Positions 10,673-20,748 are shown, counted from the stretch's first letter. The stretch is 21,022 nucleotides of DNA from Nephromyces sp. MM_2019 (GCA_015657535.1 JADHZB010000260.1:1-21022); one strand, 5' to 3'. Numbers and translations: made by a program. The notes: a model not told the origin generated them from the letters alone.

Positions 10673-10890
10673 GAAATTCGTGCGATTGTGGAGAAAAAGG
10701 ACGAGGATGAAGCAGAGAGATTTAGCTGATGAGGATGACGCAGAGAAACTGATGAAATTGCGGTGATTTTGAAGAAGGAGAAGCAAGAGGAAGCAGAGTT
10801 TCAGCGGACTGAAGATGAAGCAGATAAATTGAAGAAACTGTTGCGATTGTGTAGGAGGAAGAAGGAATCAAAAAACAAAAAAAAGGAGAG
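10673..10890 (+). repeat. Diverged ~80-base purine-rich repeat upstream of the PICOT-like start
   Basis: Similar blocks start near 10673 (GAAATTCGTGCGATTGTGGAG), 10754 (GAAATTGCGGTGATTTTGAAG) and 10832 (AAGAAACTGTTGCGATTGTG), each followed by GATGAAGCAGA-like or AGGAAG sequence. From 10754 one plus frame is open for about 55 codons and would give a charged coiled-coil-like peptide; the preceding unit is broken by stops. It could be a decayed coding repeat or simple purine-rich 5' flank. Confidence 0.4.
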
Positions 10891-11376
10891 AACCAATAGT
10901 AGATGAAGGGTTAGCTGAGGTGGTGGTGGTTTGTGTGTGTGCGTATTGTGACAAACATATAAACAAGAGCACATAGGAAGGTGGTGGGAAAATAGATGAG
11001 AAAGCAAGTTTTTTTATAATCGTTATTATTTAGATAAAGTCTTTGATATGAGTTGGGAACATCTTTTGCTACTTTTTCTGAAGAAGCAAAAACTTTGAAA
11101 TCGGTGTACGTACACTGATGTTAGAGAAAGAAGATTTAAAAATTCGGAATTTCTGCGTGCAAGACGAGGGAGGAGACGTAGAAGAAGAGAAAGACCATGG
11201 AAGTTACCGCTTTTGAGTAGTAGAAGTTTGAACTAGAAAAAAAGAGGGTGTAAGCTTAAGTAAAACGCGCACACGATTAAGCTAGTCCAAGTTTAAGTAC
11301 AGTAGGCACACACTTAAGCCAGTAAAGGCTTAAGCTACTTTAAGCTTGAATGCCCAGGATTTTCCTTGGGCTTCCC
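10891..11376. other. Non-coding spacer with one short repeat
   Basis: AT- and purine-rich DNA without a frame that looks coding. It contains the 37-base repeat at 11250-11352. A short TG-rich stretch is at 10920-10945. Confidence 0.5.
11250..11352. repeat. 37-base tandem repeat with AAGCTTAAG cores
   Basis: AAGCTTAAG (11252), AAGTTTAAG (11289) and AGGCTTAAG (11326) are spaced exactly 37 bases apart. The first two units also share CACACG/CACACA and TTAAGCYAGT at the same offset. The third unit breaks off into CTACTTTAAGCTTG. The cores are near-palindromic. Confidence 0.65.
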
Positions 11377-11626
11377 TCATAAACAGCAAATTTTGACGTT
11401 ACGTATTATCTCCCGTGGGTGATACAGGATGCGAGTTTTTGTGTGTGAACTCGTTAATTAAAATGTGTGAATCTGACGCTAGGTGTGTGTATGTCTTCTC
11501 ATCTATCTCAACTGTGTGTGTGTGTGTTTTCCCATCAAAATATCACCTGTGTGCTGCATATATACCACTGCTGATGCCCGCACAATGATTGCCGACAGTA
11601 GCATCTCTCGCGTGTCCAGCAGACAT
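11377..11626 (-). CDS. Candidate small two-exon gene
   Basis: Exon 11547-11626 starts at ATG and encodes MSAGHARDATVGNHCAGI..., ending in phase 2 at a GTGATA donor. A phase-compatible exon 11377-11449 follows AATTAACGAG and ends in TGA (includes RILYHPREIIRNVKICC). The product would be about 50 residues with three or four cysteines. The intron is CA-rich on the coding strand. The G+C island at 11560-11640 is open on several frames of both strands, including a plus ORF from the ATG at 11585, so strand and frame are uncertain. No family recognised. Confidence 0.25.
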
Positions 11627-12424
11627 TTTCCTGTCTCCCTCTAATGTTATTCACTCATATAAAACGAGTAAAATAATCACTAAAGCGGTAAAACACGTTA
11701 AATTAGCTAAGTACCTCCAAAAAAACAGGAGAAATACCAGCGCACACACACACACGCCTTATGTACTGTATCCCATTACCAAGTGGAATATATACTTTTC
11801 CTCTGAAAACCTCGCCAGAAAAAAAAATTCGTGAAATCATCAAAAAATTAAGGGAAAAAACAGGTGAAAGAAGAATTCAACTTTTTTGAACTTTCTTCTG
11901 AAATTCCTCGTGAATTTCGCACTTTTATTCGAGGATAAAAATTCTTAAAGGGCAGGAATAATTAGAGTAAGCAACAATATCTTCTCTTTATTTTTTGACT
12001 GATGCTCTCCCCGATTCAAGTCCACCGCAAAATTGATGGAATTCTTTTAACTATGAGGACATCAACAAAAAATTCAATTTTAAGCTTCAAAAGCAGAGAA
12101 AAAAATCACTTAAAATTCGTGAACAAGATGTTTCTACTTCACCCTACTGTGGAATGCATGCAAGAGGGATGAAAAAACACTTTTTTTTCAAAGAGATTGG
12201 AGGGTTTCGTAGTGACCCTGGTTTTCAATTTTGTTATTGTCGATTGTATAATGGGGAAGTGTGCGTTTTGGCTGATTTATTGTTGATTATATAGTTGGAA
12301 AGTGTAATCTTTTAGTTATTTTTTATTGCTGCTCAAATCATCCAAAAACATCATTCTCCCTCCTCCCTATTGCTACTTAAATAACCCCAAAACAGCATTC
12401 CTCCTCTTTCTAATATTAGTTGAC
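11627..12424. other. No gene supported
   Basis: AT-rich DNA with a few poly-A/T runs. The frame 12308-12452 is open into the first exon of the next gene and encodes a hydrophobic stretch (NPKTAFLLFLILVDMLNAF). The true first exon may therefore extend upstream into this stretch through an acceptor such as TCTTTTAG (near 12313). Confidence 0.5.
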
Positions 12425-14725
12425 ATGCTGAATGCTTTTATGCCTTCCAAAGGTAAGTTTCTTTGGCGATTGATTAGTTCGTCTCTCGCGCACAGACTCA
12501 AAGGCTTTTTCTTCAGCGTATACCCAAACACTAGAGTGTCTATGGGCGATCCCTTTTTGGATACAAACCTTTTCTGTTACTCACTCTATTCTAAGAAACT
12601 AGCTGATTATTTTCCTGTTAAATATGTTTACATGCATTTTTTTTATGAAACTTTTTTTGTTTACTCGCTGCTTTACCCCTACGCTATGCTTCAATTTCTT
12701 TGATTGGGGCATTCAAAGTCTCGTAAAACCTTCTTGCAGCCTATTCATATGAAATCGGGAGCACTGCTCCTCCTGGCAAGTTCTCCTTTTTGGTAATCTA
12801 AATTGCACTTTCCATGATGATCATCTCTTCACCCATTGTGTGCGGACTCGAATATTGAAATTTCTTTGAATCTGTAAAAAAAATTTTTCCACTGTTTAAC
12901 AATGCGATTTAAATTGGCAATTTTACACCTTTTGTTTCTGGCAGTGATATTTTTCAAGCCACTGAAGCCTCATGCGTTAACCACAATTTCATCTGTTTCA
13001 AAACTACTGGTGTGTCGTTTGATCCAATTTCCTCGTTATTCAAGGTTTTTTCTGGCTCTTTTTTTCCTTTTTTCAGGTCAACACTACCTAATACCTGAAA
13101 ACATGTTTTTGCTGAATGAGATACTGCAAATTTCCTTCACCACTTTCATCTCTATTAGTTTATTCATAATAATAACCGGGATATATTTTAAGAAATATGT
13201 TTTGGAGAACTTTCAACCGTTGCGGGCAGCAGCAGGATACCTAGGAACTAAAAAAAATCCGCCCTTTTCAGCTACGCAGAAATTAGAGCCGACAGTTAAC
13301 TGTGAAAGGCATGATGTACACCAATGTATTGCAGAGAATGGTTCAGGCACCTCCAATACAGACAACCGGTTCATTTCAGATAAACTGGAAGCTGAAAAGA
13401 AAAGGCGGGATACTATGCATGAAGACATAAAGAACTTTATCAAGAGTTACAAAGCAGCTTCTCGCAGAAATGAAGCTATAAATGCGGATTCGATCCACAA
13501 CAAAGAAAGAAAAGGAGGTGAGTACCAAGAGGATCGCAATATTCACGAAGCAACTAGTGTGGAAGGTTTCGTTTTTTTTTCGCTAACGAAGAAAAAAATT
13601 TAGTCTCGCTCATGGATAGCATAGCACTATGAAATAGAAACTATCACGGTAAATATGGACACACATTAGAAGGCGAGCGCGTAGTAAAGATTTTTTTTCC
13701 TAGTGTTTGTAACTACCTCAAATAGGCTTAAGTCAGAGATTAGAAACTATTTTGTTGGAACTTTCTACGGAAATCCACCAATAGAATGAGTTCTACTGTT
13801 TTATAAGCTAAAAATCTTTCCTTTTGAGAAAACTTCAACCTAAAAAAATTAGAGAATCTTCTTTAGATTTTATTCTTTTCAAGAATTTTCTCCCCGATAT
13901 GTTTTTTTTTGCCCCACTGCAGCATCACAGGCCAGTCCCCCTGAAAATATCACCCCACCAAAAGAAACGCATAGCCAAATGGCCCATTATGCGCGCGGTA
14001 TGGCTGAAAACAGAAAAAAAGCCGCAGCCTTCGCAAAGATTTGCACCGAATTGATCAATCTTCTCCAGAGGGCAGAGAGAACAGTTGCTGAGAAAGAAGA
14101 AAAATCGAGTAATGTAGAAGAAACTGCAGGCATACGCGGACCTCACGATGCGATACGTGTACCTGAAGGAGTTAATGAAGGTAGAGAGCAGCTCACGTCT
14201 ACTGAAGCTTCTCATCCTCAGAAATTGCCCTCCCAAGAAGAGGGTCTTGCTGAACCAAGAACCCAAGGAAAAGAAAAAGGAAGTCCACCATCCCTAGCTC
14301 AATCAAAAGAGCTTATCATTCAATCGTCTAAAAAGTCCAAAAAGACAGATGAGCCTTCGCAAGCTAGCGATACACCAGATATATATAAAACCGCAGAATC
14401 AGTAAATGAAAATAATACCACGGAAAAAAAAGCTTTGCACACACCTACTGATACCAGCGAAGCAGCAGAAAGTACCCCTGTTGTACAAGCTCCTATCGAC
14501 CCTCGAGCTCCAATTCTTCAAAATCTGTTGGATCTTTTCAACTCTATAAAAAGGCCCAACCAGGGATGCCTGGAATACAATATCTGTATGGGAGCCTGCT
14601 GCAACGTCGTGCTACAGGAGGAGGGACTTAGTATGTTAAGCAATTGTATGAAGGCAGGTGATGATGTTCACCTGAAGGCTACGATGTTAGTCGAAACGAT
14701 TGCTCCTTTCATATGGACTAGCTAG
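12425..14725 (+). CDS. Membrane-anchored or secreted protein of unknown function, 3 exons
   Basis: Exons 12425-12452 (ends at a consensus GTAAGT), 13077-13517 (after TTTTTTCAG, ends at GTGAGT) and 13923-14725 (after CCCCACTGCAG, ends TAG) join in phase to give 423 residues. Near the N-terminus lies one strong membrane segment (about residues 25-50, ISFTTFISISLFIIITGIYF followed by KK), acting as a signal anchor. Next comes a charged region (DKLEAEKKRRDTMHEDIKNF), then a long Ser/Glu/Lys/Pro-rich disordered stretch. The last ~75 residues look folded (APILQNLLDLFNSIKRPNQG) with a cysteine pattern C-x5-C-x3-CC-x14-C. An alternative start, ATG 12902, reads directly into exon 2 without splicing; its first 25 residues (MRFKLAILHLLFLAVIFF...) look like a signal peptide and the product would be 472 residues. 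The two starts could be alternative transcripts. Not recognised as any family. Confidence 0.72.
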
Positions 14726-16112
14726 TTTCTCGCAGAGACTGGAGAAACCGTAATGTAATGAAGGTTTAATGAGCTAGATTGTGCAAGCAGTATTAGTTTG
14801 GTTCAAAAACCTAAAAAGCAGCCTCTTTTGAATGGCACTGAACTGCTAGAAAGGTTCAAGTGTGCCTTCATATAGTCTTTACAGAAGAGAGAGGATAGCT
14901 ACAAAGTACAGATCGTAAAACTACACTGTTGCCGTGTGTGACCGAGTTAGTCTAGAACTGAGCATTAAAGTGAATATTCCCTGAGGGGAAATTTGGTGAA
15001 AAATCACGTAAAATAAGTAATTTTCTTGACTAGCTAGTATTTCAACGAAGACAAGAATCGCGGAATTTTTTGTCAAATTCAAGGAAAAAGCCGCTCACTG
15101 ATGGATTTACCGACACACACACTGCCAAAACTACATTATGAAGGAAAGGCACACACTTTAATAACTCCAAAATTGTAACACACACGCGAGAGTTCGCATA
15201 ACGATAAAGTATTTATACAAACAGTACCAGTTGTCGTACTAGTAAAGAGGATAAACGTAGGCACATCTTACCGATAAGTATAATGAGAAAATCACTCAGT
15301 GTTGTCAAAGGAGGCTACCCTCTCACTAGCTTGCATGTATTTTATTACACGCCAAAGGAATCATTCCGGTAGAATAATTTTATGACGAAATAGCAGCTCC
15401 CTCCCACTAAGCTGTCGCGCTAAGAATATACATTCCAAGAGGAGAGCATGTACAGCGTTGCTAAAGAATTCCCGGACTCTATATGGGGGATTTTTTGAGT
15501 TTATTTGAGGCATTTTTTGAGTACTGATCGAATGTTCTCTTTCTAATGCAATTTTTCTAAGTTTATTAGGATAACTCCAAGTTTCTATGGAGAATACTCT
15601 TTCTAACGCAAATTATATAACTTTTTATAGAGAATTCCTGAAGTTTGAATCGAGTATTCTCTTTTTTAATGCAATTTCTCTAAGTTTTTATGGCGAATTC
15701 TTGAAGTTTATATTGAGTATTCTTCTTCTAACACGAATTTCTACAACTTTTTAACTAAAGTTTCTCATCTAAAATTGCAAAAAGATCTCGAGAACAATGT
15801 ATATCCACTCATATTCCATGACAAGTGGTCAGTCAACAACCTGTTTGTATCCCTGAGTAAACCTTCATGTCCATCAGTGCCCCTTTTTTAAAGACTTTAA
15901 TGAGTTACTATGAAATTGGTATATTGCAAATATAAATTCTTCTATCAAATAGACCTAACTAGCGCGTGGAGACACCAAGCAAAACTCTCAAAAAAAAAGT
16001 AAACTAAGGTTTCAATACCTCCGGGGTAAGAGCAGTACTTAGACTACAGTAAACCAGGCAGTTTTTATAGATCAAATGAACCGAAAGGAGTCATAAAAAC
16101 AGCATAAGAGGC
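14726..16112. other. AT-rich intergenic region
   Basis: No supported exon. A CA-containing patch lies at 15113-15190, and the 60-63 base tandem repeat at 15531-15780. Short open frames near 15420-15480 (minus) and 15795-15890 (plus) lack convincing splice partners. Confidence 0.5.
15531..15780. repeat. Tandem repeat, four diverged 60-63 base units
   Basis: Each unit runs TTCTCTTTCTAATGCAATTT, then CTAAGTTTTTATGG-AGAATTC, then TGAAGTTT and GAGTA. The TAATGCAA/TAACGCAA/TAACACGAA marker recurs at 15545, 15605, 15668 and 15729. Copies are clearly related but diverged, the last one most. No coding frame runs through them. Confidence 0.75.
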
Positions 16113-16211
16113 ATGAAACTGTGCGAACTAGATGAAGTAAAAAAGGCAATTTTCAACGCTGACAAAGTGAAAAAAAGCCGCAATTACGCCAACCAACAAG
16201 GCCATGCGTAA
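16113..16211 (+). CDS. Short ORF overlapping the next start codon (possible uORF or exon)
   Basis: ATG at 16113 opens 32 codons (MKLCELDEVKKAIFNADKVK...) ending in TAA at 16209-16211. The composition, Lys/Asp/Glu-rich and helix-like, looks coding. Its end overlaps the start of the next ORF in the sequence ATGCGTAA (16204-16211). It could be an upstream ORF regulating the next gene or an exon of something else. No family recognised. Confidence 0.3.
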   Translation: MKLCELDEVKKAIFNADKVKKSRNYANQQGHA

Positions 16212-16800
16212 ACTTTTCCTTGTCATCAACTCCTTGTTGATTTCGCACGCAAGACATAATCACTACAAATTTCTACCGTCAGCAGTCAATACAACAAAAG
16301 CTGCGAAAGAAGCTCCACCACGAGTCACTAATGTCTTGGTATGTACAAGGGGAGGTTTAGCAGCTGAACCGATAGCTTAGAAAGCAGGAGGGAGATTCTT
16401 CCACAGTGAAGCGGTTTTCTACAAGAAATAAAAGCTTTAGCAGCAGGTTCAAAAGTTAAAAATACAGGAGGAAATTCTCCCACAAGAAAAATCCAAAGAC
16501 TAACTAAGGAAGAGGAAGGCTAAGGGCTGCCGTTATCGCGAGCAACGAAAAGGTATTTATACCTACTCAACTGCAGAAGGCATTTAGAAAAGGTTCGCAG
16601 TCGCCAAAGAGGGTTCATTCCGTGTGCTTCCCCGCTTAGAAAGCGGAGGGGTTTGTCTTTGGTAATTCTTCAGCATCTGTTTTCGTGCTTAGGAAGAAGA
16701 ATCTGCCGCTAAAATCAAACTTCCTAACCGCAGTTTATTCAAATTTCTACATGAACCCTTTAAAATTAATCCTGAATATGCGGTGTCCATACTAGTTTAA
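16204..16800 (+). CDS. Small secretory-type protein, two exons
   Basis: Exon 16204-16338 starts MRKLFLVINSLLISHARHNH, a compact signal-peptide-like sequence followed by a basic, low-acid stretch, and ends at a consensus GTATGT donor in phase 0. Exon 16693-16800, after TTTCGTGCTTAG, is also phase 0, encodes 35 residues (EEESAAKIKLPNRSLFKFLH...) and ends in TAA. The joined product is 80 residues. A signal peptide followed by a basic segment resembles secreted or bipartite plastid-targeted proteins, but that is inference. A possible middle exon near 16582 (KAFRKGSQSPK) was not included. The intron contains a perfect hairpin, CCGCTT-AGA-AAGCGG (16632-16646). Confidence 0.5.
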
Positions 16801-17102
16801 CTGCCAAGAAAAACAGTATATTCTTCATTGCTCATCCTTGGACCATCTTGTCGCAGTTTTCTGTGTCTTTTTTAGGGTTAATTTTCTAGTTTAGAGGTAG
16901 TTTGCTACTCTTATTGGTGTTCATTTCCCTTTTTTGATACGGTAAGAAATATGCATTAATCCCGGCGTAATCTCTGGTTCTCGTGAAAAAGCATACGCTG
17001 CTTCCTCTACTGCCTCTCTTTTTTTTATGATGCCTTTATTAGAGATTAAATTGAATACGCACACGCAACCTCCAAGTTTCGTAGAAGATCAGAGCTTTAG
17101 TC

Positions 17103-18506
17103 TTAACCTTCAGATTTTGCCGAAATTTTTTTCGCGTGCTTAATAGCTTCAAAAGTGCCATCCTCTATGGCATTTCTGTTCCTTTTCTTCCCTGATGTGG
17201 AAAACGTGAACTCGGCTCGGAACATCAACTTGTATGGAGAGACCAATCGTACCTGCAAGTCGGTGAAGAAAGAGGAGAAGTGGTGTTTATAGAAAAAACT
17301 ATTAGGAACGAAAAAAGATTGTTAAGAAAGACTAAACGCCTGTTAAATATTTCTGCCAGCAAAACAAAATGTGGCAAAAAAAGCTCAACTTTTTCATCAA
17401 AAATACTACACACACGCTAGCCTCAGTATGCTGAATAGAAGCTTACGCGCACAAAGGACCACCAGCAACAAGTCCAAGAAAAAAACGAAAGTTTAATGCA
17501 TACAAAAGATAAACACAAATTCTGTAGAGTAAACATGAAGCACACATTTTTTTAAATCCTGTGTGTGCATCACTTTACCTTGATGCATTCATAGAGAAAG
17601 GGCCCCTGCCTACCCCTCAACAAACACACAAACTCACAAGCTGGAACTGCATAAAACCCAAAGCTTGAGCCAGTACCTTTTGGACCGATAGATTTGCAGG
17701 ATCAAGAGAACTGGCAGCTTTTATCCTTAACTAAGAAATAGAAGGGTGAATAGAAGAAGTGGAGGTAATAAGAGCAAGCCACGATAGGAATGTTAAAACA
17801 TAACAGAAGAAGAAGAAGAAGAAGGAGAAAGGGAAGGGGAAGAAAACGGAGAAGGAAAAACAAAATAAGAAGGAAAAAAAGAAAAAGCAAAAGCAGAAAA
17901 AGGAAAAAACAGAAGCAGAAAAAGAAGAAGGAAAAGGAAAAAAAGCATAAAAAATAAATAGCACATGAGAAAACCGAATCAAAGGCTAAGAAGCAGAAGC
18001 CGAGGAAGCAGAAGAAAAATCATAGGCAGATATAGAAGATCAAGCCTGTATAAGAACATCAAAACATAAAAAAAGTAAGATAATCACCAAATACTAATCT
18101 CCAAGTGGAATCAAACAGCAGCATGTGTTTAGCATTACGACCATTGTCAATGACAGTAATTGATACGAGAGTAGAATTCCCAATATGTTTGGGATTAGGC
18201 AAAGTATAGATGGAGATCCTTCATAATATACATATGCTTAACACAAAAGAACCACATGGAAATATACATAATTAAAAACTTAAAGTCTGTAATACAAGCA
18301 AGAATCCTAGACAACAGGATCTTTTAAGCTTCATCATTAAAGTGAGTAAAAAAAAAGAATTTCATACAAAACTGCAAGCATCAGTGATTGCCCACGCTCT
18401 TCTTGGAAATACTAGTTGATCATTTGCTGATAATATATCGCACACTCACTTCCTCAGCCTTAAGCTCTCTTTTATTGCGAAGAAGCCTCTTTGAAAATTT
18501 TTGAAG
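17103..18506 (-). CDS. Unrecognised multi-exon gene, 5' end not found
   Basis: Six coding-like segments join with correct phases: 18450-18506 (LQKFSKRLLRNKRELKAEE), 18368-18411 (YFQEERGQSLMLAV), 18095-18218 (YTLPNPKHIGNSTLVSITV... to LLFDSTWRL), 17677-17730 (LRIKAASSLDPANLSVQK), 17579-17605 (GPFLYECIK, a 27-base microexon) and 17103-17186 (KRNRNAIEDGTFEAIKHAKK..., TAA stop). Donors include GTGAGT, GTATGA, GTATTT, GTACTG and GTAAAG; all acceptors end in AG. The third segment alternates like beta strands. The ~145 residues seen have no family signature that I know. Weak points: the first intron would be only 38 bases, the 84-base last exon could use an acceptor five bases upstream in another phase, and no start codon was placed. 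A competing plus ORF crosses the last exon (see rejected items). Confidence 0.5.
17735..18020 (+). other. Long purine-rich (GAA/AAG) tract, pyrimidine-rich on the gene strand
   Basis: From about 17735 to 18020 the plus strand is almost only A and G, with GAAGAAGAAG runs. On the minus strand, where the adjacent gene is read, it is a CT-rich tract inside the intron between 18095 and 17730, leading into the acceptor TTTCTTAG. It produces long spurious Phe/Leu/Ser frames. Confidence 0.85.
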
Positions 18507-18774
18507 CTACTAGTCCTTAATCAGAAGATGAAATGCTTTAATTCTGCCTCCAAAAGTATAACAACGGTAATAGCTACTTTAAGAAAGCTTCTGCATATTT
18601 GCATATATAGGGTAGCAACTCTAAGAAAGGTTTCTATAATTTTACCTAAATCTATATCCATAGACTTCTGCGCCTTCCGTATCTATCTTTATTGCTTTTT
18701 TATCTTATATTAGCTGCCATAGTTATACATTTTGCTCTCTCTGTCTGAATTTCGCTGTTTTTACTGCTTCTTCT

Positions 18775-20375
18775 TCAAAATTCCGCTCGCAACGTTAGAA
18801 GATGGAAAATGAACGTGGTATTGCTTCCTAAAAAAGCACTAACTCTGCAAGAGCACACATATATACCAAAAATTAAAATCCACACACATAGAATTCAGCA
18901 ATAGCATATACCAGACCATAGCTTCATCCTCAGGTTTTTCACATTTGGAGAAGAAGTAGCAGTGAAACCAAAATTTCCTCAAATACTCCTCCTCCAACAC
19001 TGCAAGATCTCGCATGACATCTGCACTCGAGAAGAAACAAGCACAAGAGTGTTAGAATATACACACACATGTTAACCGCACACTCTAATTCACTCGCTTT
19101 TATACATTCTTCAGGTGTAAAGAGAACACAAGTAGCACACAAGTGGAGAATACACACACAGCACAGCACAGCACAGCAGGATCCGCATGGCTTACATTTA
19201 CACATACTAGGACTCATGCAATAGGTGCATACACACACTAGTACCCACATTGGATTTACGTATACACACTAGGAGCCATATAATTTATACACACACTAGA
19301 ACCTGGATGATGGATACACATCCACACATACTCGGACCCCCATAGTATACAGGCACACACATTGCAACACTTATAATATATACATACACACACTAAAGCC
19401 AGGATAAAACACACACACACACACACACAACCGGAAAAAATCTCCATACCCACTTAAAGGCGTGTGTGCGTGTGAGAGACAGAATTCATGCAGCTCTAAA
19501 CAACACACATATTCATAGAAAATTTATAGCTATTTACCTAGAAATTCCAGCGATAAGGCAGGAAGATTCATAATAAAGTGAATAGCCGCATTTTCATTAA
19601 CTTTAAATCCGCTGATTTCTCTGGTTCTTTTATCCAACACTTTTTCTTCATAAACTAAACGTCTGATGAAGTCCCTTCCATCCATTGAAGAGGCCTTTAC
19701 TAAATCCTCAACCTTTGAAGAAGAAAAACAGCGAATTCGCACACAGAGTTTAATCAGCAAAATGCAGGATAATGCAGGAAAATGCCAAAACAAAAAAAAC
19801 ACACATGCTGGGGTGTATATACAGGGCTATACGCATCGAAGTCAATATATGGTGATTCACATAGTGGGATATATGCGAATAAACTCACGAAGATATATAC
19901 AAGACATACATGCATATCAGGATGCACATGCGCATATAAACACACATAGTTAAGCACACATAGACACGCATATACACACATATACATAAAAAAACATACA
20001 CGCACACACACAAAAGCAAACACACAAACACGAGCAGAAAAACACAAAAAAAATACACATACACACTCATGCAGACTCACACACACATACACACACACAG
20101 ACTCATGCCCACACACACACACACACACAAACAAACACAGATACGCCCACACATCCACACATCCACATTCACACAGACTCATGCCCACACACACACACAC
20201 ACAAACAAACACAGATACGCCCACACACACACACACAGACTCATGCCCACACACACACACACACAAACAAACACAGACTCACACACACACACACACAGAC
20301 TCATGCCCACACACACACACACACACAAACAAACACAGACTCATGCCCACACACACACACACACACAGACTCATG

Positions 20376-20409
<34 letters not shown>

Positions 20410-20748
20410 GATCCTGAAGCTACAGCTAAAAATACGATACACCAGCAAGAGCGACCATCTCTAAGAAAACTATGCAAACCAAAAGGCTCACTCTGCCTAG
20501 CCTTTGGTACATAATTCAACATCTAGAAGCATATGTATAATATGGAAGATCATTTCGATGCTCACATACACAAGCCAAAGCAGTAAAGAAACACTCCGAA
20601 TACCATGTTAATAGTATATTAACCTTATTGTTTTTAGCATTCTCTTCTATAAGCTTAGCTCCACAAGGATTAAGGTCATTTCCTAACACACAACACCCCT
20701 GGCTCGCTAAATACACAGCAAATCCACCAACTCCAGAGAATACGTCGC
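18775..20748 (-). CDS. TRM5: Trm5, tRNA (guanine37-N1)-methyltransferase, partial (5' exons beyond right edge)
   Basis: Trm5 transfers a methyl group from S-adenosylmethionine to N1 of G37 in tRNA, preventing frameshifting. Exon 20624-20748 holds the SAM-binding motif [18 protein letters not shown] and the following LGNDLNP loop and ENAKNNK. Exon 19538-19712 gives [10 protein letters not shown] and the catalytic-loop motif [13 protein letters not shown]. Exon 18912-19020 gives [17 protein letters not shown] and FHCYFFSK, matching the family's late 'VYCFSK' strand. Introns are GT-AG with matching phases (1, 0, 1). The expected RVS-type C-terminal segment is at 18775-18844 ([16 protein letters not shown], then TGA), but the join to it is problematic: the best donor (GTATAT) makes TGA across the junction. 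The N-terminal domain is missing because the gene begins to the right of the window. Confidence 0.9.
19205..19420. repeat. CA-rich minisatellite in a Trm5 intron
   Basis: Loose units of about 38-45 bases carry TACACACACTAG followed by ACCC/AGCC and ATAT-rich sequence; copies begin near 19230, 19262, 19290, 19326 and 19385. A perfect (CA)n run ends the tract near 19411-19428, and a short CAGCA repeat lies at 19158-19178. Confidence 0.65.
20098..20405. repeat. CA microsatellite with regular ACTCATGCCCAC inserts (Trm5 intron)
   Basis: Six copies of GACTCATGCC at 20100, 20176, 20238, 20298, 20338 and 20368 (spacings 76, 62, 60, 40, 30) separate pure (CA)n runs. Several units also carry CAAACAAACACAG and GATACGCCC. 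The units shorten steadily from left to right. The array sits in the 911-base intron between exons 19712 and 20624. Confidence 0.9.

Noticed and set aside
12750..12804. Plus exon candidate YSYEIGSTAPPGKFSFL between TTCTTGCAG and GTAATC
   Set aside because: Its entry phase fits the first exon of the 12425 gene but its exit phase does not fit exon 13077, so inclusion would break the protein. It could be a skipped or chance exon.
17167..17292. Plus ORF MAFLFLFFPDVENVNSARN..., 41 codons
   Set aside because: It overlaps the minus exon 17103-17186, which joins in phase to several other exons. The plus ORF has no splice partners that I could find. Kept as an alternative only.
17253..17405. Minus ORF IFDEKVELFLPHFVLL... 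as an extra exon of the gene at 17103-18506
   Set aside because: Its acceptor needs phase 2 but the preceding exon ends in phase 0, and its donor phase does not fit the last exon.
18775..19020. UGA reassigned to an amino acid in this genome
   Set aside because: The two TGA codons at the Trm5 end are the only hint. The 850-codon frame has no in-frame TGA and uses TGG for Trp, so reassignment is not supported.
19754..20266. 170-codon minus ORF rich in Val/Cys and a 131-codon plus ORF rich in Thr/His
   Set aside because: Both are direct translations of the CA/TG array inside a Trm5 intron.
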